A DNA stretch of 55,824 nucleotides from Cryomorphaceae bacterium (GTDB taxonomy: Bacteria; Bacteroidota; Bacteroidia; Flavobacteriales; Schleiferiaceae), in NCBI GenBank assembly GCA_020832345.1, contig JAFIEY010000073.1:1-55824 (forward strand), read 5' to 3'. Positions 35,653-43,061 of the stretch are shown one piece after another. The position numbers were made by a program, and so were the translations under genes. Positions within the stretch are counted from its first letter, which is position 1; every line of letters starts with the position of its first letter. The notes beneath the pieces were generated by a model. It was not told the origin of the DNA, ran no database searches, and worked only from the letters and a program-made list of their open reading frames with translations.

Positions 35653-37749
35653 ATGAGAAGAAATTACGTAATTGCAGCGATGCTCGCTTCCGGCTTAGCT
35701 TTCGCGCAGGATCCGGTAAAAGCTCCGGAGGCACAAGCCCAATTGGAAGTGTTCGATGGAGTTGACAAATTAGATGGGGTTGGCCCCATATTTATTGACG
35801 GAAAAGAAACCACTATTTGGTCTGAAGATTTTGGCAGTGGAATACCGTCTGGATGGACAAATACAGGATTCACTGGTACAGGAGCGCCATCATCAAATGC
35901 GCTTTGGGAATACCGTGGGCCGAATACAAACCCCGACAATACCGTTGGTAGTAGAGGGCAGTTTTCCGGAATAAATAATAACCCGCCTACCAATCAACCA
36001 ATAAATTCTCCAACAGCCGCTAACGGTTTTGTTATTTTTGATTCGGATTATTTAGACAATGGAGGTACACCAAACTTTGGTTCCGGTGCATCACCTGCGC
36101 CTCACATTGGTACGCTAGAATCTGGTGTTATTAATTTAGCCAATGATCCAGATGTTATTATCGAATTTTTCAGTTATTTCCGCACCTTCGGTTCTAGGCA
36201 TTTTGTCGCCTTTAGTACGGATGGAGGAACAACTTATCCCGATTCCATTCAAATAGCACCAAGTGTTGGAATTAATGACGCAACCCCAAGAGATCACAGA
36301 ACATTGGCAAACGTCTCCAGTATTATTGGAGGTCAATCAAATGTTCGCATTAAATTTATCTATGAGGGATTGAATAATAATGGAACCGTTGATGACGGAT
36401 ACTATTTCTGGATGTTGGATGATGTAGCCATCAAAACTGCTCCTCATACATTATTCTCCTTTGAGCGTTTTGAGGTTCAACCTGGTGAATTTGCGCCAGC
36501 CTATGACGTCCTAGCCGATAACCCTGAAGTTTATTACAACTTCTTTGGAGGTGGCATGATTGGCCCGGCCAAATATGGTACTAGTACCCTACGTGAAAAC
36601 CGCGGAATTGCTTTTGACGCCAACGTACGTAACATTGGAAAAAGTCCACAAACCAATGTAAAACTGGAAGTAGAAGTCTATCGCGGTGGATCTTTAGAAA
36701 CCACCCTTTCTACCCCACCAGTTTCACTACTTCCTTCTATGGACATTGCGCCATTCTCAGTACTTACCACTTCATTCTGGACGCCAACACAAAAAGGTAT
36801 TTACGCTTGCGTATTTAAAGTAAGTTCAGATTCTTTGTCCTTAGCAGATAATTCAAGTGACAATCTTAATGAACAACCTGATACCATTTTTATCACCATA
36901 TCAGATGATTCTTGGGGACATGATTTCCGTCGCTTTAACAACACCATCGGAACTGCTCAATTGGGTGATGATGGCTCTGCTATAGCTGTACGTTATGAAG
37001 TTGTAGAAGGTGTCCGTGATCAAGCAATTGGTGCATTTCTTGGTATTTCAACAAATATGCAACCAGGAGGATTGGTGGAATTTAAACTCTATCGCAATCT
37101 TGACTTGCAAACAGGTATGCCACCTATCGCCTCCGGATCAAAAACCATTAGTGCAGCAGATGTAACGAACGGTTTTGTAGAGGTTGATTTTTACGATCCC
37201 GCTACCAATAGTGGTCATGCCGACATGGAATACCCCAGCAGCAATCCGGTTACAGCACTGCCTGATTCAGCCTTCTGGTTAGTTGCAGAATTCTTCTCTA
37301 ACTCTGGCGCTAATCCCATTTTAGTGCGGAATGACAGAACAACTGAACCTCCCCTACAAGCTTTGATGTACATTTCAGATCAAAATACTTGGTTTAGCCG
37401 CTATACAGCTTCTCGGAACTTTGCACGGCCACACCTTCGCTTACAAACTTGTTCTTCTACAGATGCTTGTAACTTAAGCGTTGATCGTATTGAGACAAAC
37501 CACAACATCAAGTTTTTCCCTAACCCTACTAGTGGTCGCATAATGCTTGACTTCACTGAAGCTAAGGGACAAGATGCACGTATTACACTTACCGATATGA
37601 ATGGTAAAGTAGTATTGGTTGAAGATGCTCGTACCGTTGCCGGTGCACAGCATCAAATGGATCTCGGACGCATGGCCTCTGGTATGTATATCATGACCAT
37701 AGAATTTGGCGGAAAAAAATCCACCTATAAAGTTTCTGTGGAGAAATAA
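35653..37749 (+). CDS. Secreted T9SS cargo protein, tandem copy 2
   Basis: 698 residues, the same architecture as copy 1: signal peptide MRRNYVIAAMLASGLAFAQ, TIWSEDFGSGIPSGWTNTGF opening, central blocks (NPEVYYNFFGGGMIGPAKYG) and a type A T9SS sorting tail (NHNIKFFPNPTSGRIMLDFT...). The C-terminal third is almost unchanged between copies (VRNDRTTEPPLQALMYISD versus the copy 1 counterpart), while the first third differs more, including a short insertion (NNNPPTNQPINS). This suggests duplication with faster change in the N-terminal, probably ligand-facing, domain. It ends at its own terminator. Confidence 0.9.
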   Translation: MRRNYVIAAMLASGLAFAQDPVKAPEAQAQLEVFDGVDKLDGVGPIFIDGKETTIWSEDFGSGIPSGWTNTGFTGTGAPSSNALWEYRGPNTNPDNTVGSRGQFSGINNNPPTNQPINSPTAANGFVIFDSDYLDNGGTPNFGSGASPAPHIGTLESGVINLANDPDVIIEFFSYFRTFGSRHFVAFSTDGGTTYPDSIQIAPSVGINDATPRDHRTLANVSSIIGGQSNVRIKFIYEGLNNNGTVDDGYYFWMLDDVAIKTAPHTLFSFERFEVQPGEFAPAYDVLADNPEVYYNFFGGGMIGPAKYGTSTLRENRGIAFDANVRNIGKSPQTNVKLEVEVYRGGSLETTLSTPPVSLLPSMDIAPFSVLTTSFWTPTQKGIYACVFKVSSDSLSLADNSSDNLNEQPDTIFITISDDSWGHDFRRFNNTIGTAQLGDDGSAIAVRYEVVEGVRDQAIGAFLGISTNMQPGGLVEFKLYRNLDLQTGMPPIASGSKTISAADVTNGFVEVDFYDPATNSGHADMEYPSSNPVTALPDSAFWLVAEFFSNSGANPILVRNDRTTEPPLQALMYISDQNTWFSRYTASRNFARPHLRLQTCSSTDACNLSVDRIETNHNIKFFPNPTSGRIMLDFTEAKGQDARITLTDMNGKVVLVEDARTVAGAQHQMDLGRMASGMYIMTIEFGGKKSTYKVSVEK

Positions 37750-37776
37750 AACCTCCCTTGTGAATTTTATTTATCG

Positions 37777-37812
37777 AAAAAGCCCTGAACATTTTTGTTC
37801 AGGGCTTTTTTT
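37777..37812 (+). terminator. Intrinsic terminator after T9SS-cargo gene 2
   Basis: AAAAAGCCCTGAAC-attttt-GTTCAGGGC followed by TTTTTTT; strong stem and T run, 28 bp after the stop. Confidence 0.9.
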
Positions 37813-37897
37813 ATTTGCCATTTAAAAAGGAATCACAAGAAGGTAAAAATGTTGAGATTTTAGGCTAAGGCTCTCAATCTGTATTAAAATTAAAACA

Positions 37898-37938
37898 AAA
37901 AAAAATGTGCTACTCCATTTTGAATAGCACATTTTTTC
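37898..37938. terminator. Bidirectional hairpin terminator
   Basis: AAAAAATGTGCTA (37900-37912) pairs with TAGCACATTTTTT (37925-37937), with A and T runs outside, so it can work on both strands. It should stop the minus-strand speA operon just after the small acidic protein gene. Confidence 0.8.
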
Positions 37939-37949
37939 TTGTCATTGAA

Positions 37950-38237
37950 TCAGTCTTTATCAAGAGCTTCATCCGGAAGATCAAGCTCCTTCTCATCAAC
38001 ATCATCGTCGTCATCTTCTAAAAAAGCCTCTACCTTTCTGTCCATTTCTACACCAATTTTAATGAGGTATTTGGTGTCTTCTGTTTCCAGCGGCACAGCG
38101 TTGACGTACTCCCCTTTTACATTTTTAAAGCGGATGATATCGTCTTCGTCATACCCGTCGGGAAATGCATCGGTGAAGCGTTGCAGCAACGCCTGCGTAA
38201 TGTTCTTGTAATCGACAATTACTCGTTTTTTATCCAT
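37950..38237 (-). CDS. Small acidic conserved-type hypothetical protein
   Basis: 95 residues, strongly acidic at its C terminus (LEDDDDDVDEKELDLPDEALDKD). Not recognised as a named domain; the first 60 residues look folded (KNITQALLQRFTDAFPDGYDEDDIIRFKN). It starts 3 bp before the end of the deoxyhypusine-synthase-like gene's stop codon region, on the same strand, so it is the third gene of a speA-Dys-like-acidic protein run. The hairpin at 37898-37938 follows. A regulatory or chaperone-like role for the neighbours is possible but unsupported. Confidence 0.8.
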   Translation of the reverse strand: MDKKRVIVDYKNITQALLQRFTDAFPDGYDEDDIIRFKNVKGEYVNAVPLETEDTKYLIKIGVEMDRKVEAFLEDDDDDVDEKELDLPDEALDKD

Positions 38238-38240
38238 GGT

Positions 38241-39212
38241 TTATTGATCTAATAGCCATGCAAAAATAAGCGGAGCAACAATAGTTGCATCAGATTCTAC
38301 AATAAATTTTGGGGTATTTATATCTAATTTTCCCCAGGTTATTTTTTCATTCGGAACTGCACCAGAATAAGAACCGTAACTTGTTGTGCTATCGCTAATT
38401 TGACAAAAATAACTCCAAAATGGAATATTGGTCATTTCCATGTCTTGATACAACATAGGCACCACACAAATGGGAAAATCACCCGCAATACCACCGCCAA
38501 TTTGGAAAAACCCCACACCTTTTCCGTCGCAATTCTTCACATACCAATCGGCCAAAAAAGCCATATACTCAATTCCAGATTTTACCGTAGATGCCTTCAA
38601 TTCATTTTTGATTACAAAAGAGGAGAATATGTTTCCCATGGTACTGTCTTCCCATCCCGGAACTACAATTGGTAAATTCTTCTCTGCTGCGGCCACCATC
38701 CAAGAATCCTTGGGGTCTATTTCGTAATACTGCTCAAGCACGCCGCTCAACAGCATCTTATACATGTATTCGTGTGGAAAATACCGCTCACCTTTTGCTT
38801 CAGCGTCAGTCCAAATCGCGTGAATGTGTTTTTGCAAACGACGAAAGGCTTCTTCCTCCGGAATGCAGGTATCCGTAACCCGGTTAAAACCATTTTCCAA
38901 CAATGCCCATTCTTCTTGGGGCGATAAATCTCGGTAATTTGGCACACGTTTATAACTGTTGTGCGCCACCAAATTCATCAAATCTTCCTCGAGATTGGCG
39001 CCTGTACAGGATATAATATGTACCTTATCTCGTCTTATAAGTTCAGCTAAACTAATACCCAACTCGGCAGTACTCATTGCACCTGCTAGCGTTACCATCA
39101 TTTTTCCACCCTCGAGAAGATGTGTTTCGTATCCTTTGGCCGCATCCATTAATGCTGCTGCATTAAAGTGGCGGTAATTGTGTTCGATAAACTTGGAAAC
39201 CGGACCTTTCAT
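38241..39212 (-). CDS. Deoxyhypusine synthase family protein
   Basis: 323 residues. It has the deoxyhypusine-synthase fold motifs TLAGAMSTAELGISLAELIR, IISCTGANLEEDLM and the C-terminal EKITWGKLDINTPKFIVESD. The Lys in TWGK (Lys295) corresponds to the catalytic lysine of eukaryotic deoxyhypusine synthase (the SWGK lysine). Bacteria lack eIF5A, so bacterial members probably act on small polyamines, for example making homospermidine or related compounds with NAD. Adjacent arginine decarboxylase, which makes agmatine, supports a polyamine role. TATATTTG on the minus strand at 39238-39245 is a candidate promoter box, so it may be transcribed separately as well. Confidence 0.88.
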   Translation of the reverse strand: MKGPVSKFIEHNYRHFNAAALMDAAKGYETHLLEGGKMMVTLAGAMSTAELGISLAELIRRDKVHIISCTGANLEEDLMNLVAHNSYKRVPNYRDLSPQEEWALLENGFNRVTDTCIPEEEAFRRLQKHIHAIWTDAEAKGERYFPHEYMYKMLLSGVLEQYYEIDPKDSWMVAAAEKNLPIVVPGWEDSTMGNIFSSFVIKNELKASTVKSGIEYMAFLADWYVKNCDGKGVGFFQIGGGIAGDFPICVVPMLYQDMEMTNIPFWSYFCQISDSTTSYGSYSGAVPNEKITWGKLDINTPKFIVESDATIVAPLIFAWLLDQ

Positions 39213-39247
39213 AATTATTTCAATTTTATTTATTTAACAAATATACC

Positions 39248-40645
39248 CTACATGTATCCCAAAATTTTCAACATGCTTTTGTAACTCTGCTCTTTGGCAA
39301 ACAACCTCGTGCGGATTTCCCCATCCTCACCACGCTCAATTACAACATGTTTGGGCGCCGGCGTCAGACAGTGTTGGATTCCACCATAGCCGCCCAAACT
39401 TTCCTGATAGGCGCCGGTGTGAAAAAACCCAATATACTGAATCTCTTCCCGATCATATTTGGGCAAATATATAGCATTGGCGTGTTGTTCACTGTTGTAA
39501 TAGTCATCGCTATCGCAAGTGAGTCCGCCGAGAAGAACCCGTTCGTATTCCTTTTCCCATTTGTTGATGGCCAAAAGAATAAATCGCTTATTGATCGCCC
39601 AACTATCGGGTAGGGTGGTCATAAAGCTCCCGTCAATCATATTCCAAGCTTCCCGGTCATTTTGCTTCTTTTGTCCGATAATGGAAAATAACGTAGCACC
39701 ACTCTCGCCAACAGTAAATGAGCCAAATTCCGTAAAAATATGAGGCTCCTTTACGTTTGCTGCGGCACAAGTTCCCTTTATTTGAGCAATGATTTCTTCG
39801 GCCATGTAATCGTAATCATAATCGTAACGAAGGGAATTTTTTATGGGAAAACCTCCACCAATATTCAAGGAATCAAGCGATGGACAAATCTTTTTCAATT
39901 CGACATAGACATTGACACATTTTAGCAATTCACTCCAATAATAGGCATTATCGTTTATCCCCGTATTGATGAAAAAGTGGAGCATTTTAAGTTCAAAATT
40001 CGGATTATCCTGAATTTGTTCTTTATAAAACGGAACAATATCCTTGTAACCAATTCCCAACCGACTGGTATAAAATTCAAATTTTGGTTCCTCCTCCGAA
40101 GCAATCCTTATTCCAATTTTCATAGGTTGGCTAACGAGGTCTTGATATTTTTTCAATTCAGCTTTATTGTCAACAATGGGAATGGTATTGACAAATCCAT
40201 TATTGATAAGCCGGACTATATTTTCAATGTATTGTGGTCTTTTATAACCGTTGCAAATCACATAACTCTTTGGAGAAATCTTTCCTTCCTCTGCCAGGCT
40301 CTCCACTATATTAATATCAAAGGCCGAACTGGTTTCGATATGGATGTCATTTTTTAGCGCCTCTTCCAAAACAAATTGAAAATGAGAACTCTTAGTGCAA
40401 TAGCAATAGTTGTACTTACCTTTATAACCGACCTTGGCCATCGCCACATTGAACATGGTTTTGGCCTTTTGAATTTGCTGGGAAATCTTAGGCAAATACG
40501 TAAGCTTTAATGGAGTTCCGTATTGCTTAATTACGTCCATTAAATAGATTCCGTTCCAAGTGAGTTCATTGCCTTCCTCCAGGTCAAACTCATCTTGAGG
40601 CCAATCAAAGGACTGTTCGATTAGATCTTTATATCTATTGCGCAT
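39248..40645 (-). CDS. speA: Arginine decarboxylase (PLP, fold type III)
   Basis: 465 residues; shorter than the E. coli enzyme (658) but like the short biosynthetic decarboxylases of this phylum. PLP lysine in YCYCTKSSHFQF (Lys85). The glycine-rich phosphate-binding stretch LNIGGGFPIKNS and a late TCDSDDYYN carrying the substrate-side Cys-Asp are intact. It converts arginine to agmatine for polyamine synthesis. The deoxyhypusine-synthase-like gene follows by 35 bp, pointing to a linked polyamine step. Substrate specificity (arginine versus another basic amino acid) is inferred from the family. Confidence 0.88.
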   Translation of the reverse strand: MRNRYKDLIEQSFDWPQDEFDLEEGNELTWNGIYLMDVIKQYGTPLKLTYLPKISQQIQKAKTMFNVAMAKVGYKGKYNYCYCTKSSHFQFVLEEALKNDIHIETSSAFDINIVESLAEEGKISPKSYVICNGYKRPQYIENIVRLINNGFVNTIPIVDNKAELKKYQDLVSQPMKIGIRIASEEEPKFEFYTSRLGIGYKDIVPFYKEQIQDNPNFELKMLHFFINTGINDNAYYWSELLKCVNVYVELKKICPSLDSLNIGGGFPIKNSLRYDYDYDYMAEEIIAQIKGTCAAANVKEPHIFTEFGSFTVGESGATLFSIIGQKKQNDREAWNMIDGSFMTTLPDSWAINKRFILLAINKWEKEYERVLLGGLTCDSDDYYNSEQHANAIYLPKYDREEIQYIGFFHTGAYQESLGGYGGIQHCLTPAPKHVVIERGEDGEIRTRLFAKEQSYKSMLKILGYM

Positions 40646-41078
40646 GCGATTTATTTTAAGTGGGGCTAAATTAATACGATTTTAAAAGCACAAAAAAAGT
40701 GAGGAGTAAATTTATTAATTGACTATAAAACTTCAAAATAATATTTATTATATTGAAATTAAATTATATGCAACAATGATTAAAGATTATACTTTTTAAT
40801 AATATCCATGTTGATTGGACTTCCTAAAAACCAATAATTAAAAATTAACACTTATCGTCACCTAAATCATCATTAGTCATGGTAAATATAAATAAAATCT
40901 TTCCACCAAATCTTTTGAAGTGCAATATAGTGATAAGGGCACAACATACCATAGTAATTCTTATTTACTATCTATTTAATTTACTTGTTGCCAAATTATA
41001 AATTTCAACTGGGTTAAATAATTTGATATGATTTTGATGGTATTTAAACTTATTATTTTAACATTCAAATAGAAAAAA
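40646..41078. other. Intergenic region
   Basis: Very AT-rich, no ORF with family features, and no hairpin with a T run. On the minus strand it should carry the speA promoter; CTAAATTA at 40666-40673 (complement TAATTTAG) with CAA at 40691 is a weak candidate. Confidence 0.5.
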
Positions 41079-43025
41079 TTATCTATTGGTATTAATAACA
41101 CATTTTTGCTTATATAAAAATCCTTGACCTTCTAATATTACCATATATACTCCGGGGGTGTGCAAATAAAAATCTATAAAAATATCACTTTGTTTTTCAA
41201 TATCATAGGACAGAACCTCTGCGCCATTGGCAGAAAAAACCCGAAATTTTAAATCTACATCAAATCGAAGGTTACTCCGCAATGTAACCGCACCGCTTGA
41301 AGGATTAGGGTACAATACAACTTCATTAAATAGCTTTTGATATTCTCCTTTCTCATACACTAAGTTTGCATAGGTTATCCAGTGCATTTCCGGATCAATC
41401 TCAAATTTATTTAGATTCCCGTCAACTTTAAATTTGGTTTGAGTGGTGGTGGATGAAATTGCAATTGTCGTATCAAAATGGCTTCCATTGTCGAAAGTCA
41501 ATCGAATGGGCAATGGAAAGGTAAACAAAGGGGTCACATCCGTGGAAGTCTGTTGGTAAAAAGACAGTTCGAGCGAGTCCCCCACTTGTGACCAAATCGC
41601 TATAAAAGATGGATGCCCTTCCCCATAAATCCATTGTTCGAAGAAATCGCGCAGATCAACACCACTGAATTGGGAAATATGATCCATAAAATCAGAGGTA
41701 TTGGCAAATCCAAAAGCAAAAGCATTTAAATAACTTCTCACGGCGGCGTAAAACACTTCCTCACCCAAATACTTTGAAAGTGAATAAATAACATATCCCG
41801 CCTTTTCATATCTCAACCGTAAGTCAAACAGACCAAAGGTATCAACAGTATCCTCAGGAGCCGCAAATACGCTGCCGTCGGGAAGGGCTGTAACCTTAGA
41901 CATCATGGTTCCTTTATATTGCCGCCACTCATCCTCGGACAACAAAACCTTATAACGCAATCCGGTAAGAAAGGTAGCAAATCCTTCATTTAGCCATAAA
42001 TCCTGCCAACTCGCACAAGTCACAAAATTTCCAAACCATTGATGCGCTAACTCGTGAGCAATAAGATCTGGGTGAAAGTTTCCCATAGAACTCATGGTTT
42101 GGTGCTCCATACCTCCGGCACGGGGAAATCTCGCATGACCGTATTTTTCTTTGTAAAAAGGGTAAATGCCAAACAAACTATCGTACAGTGCCATGAGGGC
42201 GTGGGTTTGTTGAATTTCTCCCTCCACCCTTCCGATATCGTTTTGATAGACGTAATTGACAAATGGAAGATATTGATTGTTGGAAAGCAAAATACTATCC
42301 GAAATTTCGACATAATTTCCAATGGTAACCGAAACCAAATAGTTGGCAATGGGATATCGGTGTTCCCAGCGCTGCACCCGGCGGTCTCCATCTACAATGG
42401 AATCCACGATCAACAATCCCGGTGCAGCGGATTGGGCATTATCAGGGATATTTAAGACAAAGTCAACGGAATCTATTTTATCGAATAAATCGGATTTACC
42501 CGGCCACCATGAAGGACTGCCATAAGGCTGGGAAAGCGTCCATAAAACTGGTTCTCCTTGATGCTGATGCGAATTAAACCCTCCAAACCCTCCGTATTCT
42601 GGCGGGACTCCACGATAGGCCACAGCAACTGTAAACATTTCGCCTGATGTGAGGGTATCCGGTAATTTAATAAGAAAATCCGATGTCCCCCGAATCACCG
42701 ACAGCAATTGGTGATTATCAACTGCCCAAACGGAGTCAATCGTGAGTTCTAAATCGAGATCAAAAGCGATATAAGGTGTTTTTTTTGTCGCTTTTAACTG
42801 CGTTACCACGACCCCTTCTATATATCGTACACCTGGGTTAAGCCGCAACTCAATTCGGTGATAATTTATTTCAAATGAGGATTTTACCGCATCAAAAACA
42901 CCGGATGATTTTCGCATTGCCGTGCTATGGCGTTTGGTTTCAACCTCTCGAATCTCTTCAATTTGCCCTTGCAGTGAAAAAATTGAAAAGCACAAAAACA
43001 GGCAAAAACCACAGAACCTTAGCAT
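41079..43025 (-). CDS. Secreted M1 family aminopeptidase with T9SS sorting domain
   Basis: 648 residues. Signal peptide MLRFCGFCLFLCFSIFSLQG. The zinc site is HELAHQWFGNF (His324, Glu325, His328) with the third ligand in LWLNEGFATFL (Glu347), as in gluzincins. The exopeptidase motif reads GGMEH instead of GxMEN. The C-terminal 80 residues (VVLYPNPSSGAVTLRS ... GVYMVILEGQGFLYKQKCVI) are a type A T9SS sorting tail. So it is an aminopeptidase exported to the surface or medium. The upstream M36 gene stops 36 bp before its start on the same strand, so the two peptidases may be cotranscribed. Confidence 0.93.
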   Translation of the reverse strand: MLRFCGFCLFLCFSIFSLQGQIEEIREVETKRHSTAMRKSSGVFDAVKSSFEINYHRIELRLNPGVRYIEGVVVTQLKATKKTPYIAFDLDLELTIDSVWAVDNHQLLSVIRGTSDFLIKLPDTLTSGEMFTVAVAYRGVPPEYGGFGGFNSHQHQGEPVLWTLSQPYGSPSWWPGKSDLFDKIDSVDFVLNIPDNAQSAAPGLLIVDSIVDGDRRVQRWEHRYPIANYLVSVTIGNYVEISDSILLSNNQYLPFVNYVYQNDIGRVEGEIQQTHALMALYDSLFGIYPFYKEKYGHARFPRAGGMEHQTMSSMGNFHPDLIAHELAHQWFGNFVTCASWQDLWLNEGFATFLTGLRYKVLLSEDEWRQYKGTMMSKVTALPDGSVFAAPEDTVDTFGLFDLRLRYEKAGYVIYSLSKYLGEEVFYAAVRSYLNAFAFGFANTSDFMDHISQFSGVDLRDFFEQWIYGEGHPSFIAIWSQVGDSLELSFYQQTSTDVTPLFTFPLPIRLTFDNGSHFDTTIAISSTTTQTKFKVDGNLNKFEIDPEMHWITYANLVYEKGEYQKLFNEVVLYPNPSSGAVTLRSNLRFDVDLKFRVFSANGAEVLSYDIEKQSDIFIDFYLHTPGVYMVILEGQGFLYKQKCVINTNR

Positions 43026-43061
43026 ACCGGTTTTATAAAGAGTTTTTTATTCAAAGGCAGC

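Noticed and set aside
42054-42455. Plus-strand 133-codon reading inside the M1 peptidase gene
   Set aside because: Antisense to the conserved zinc-site region of the peptidase.
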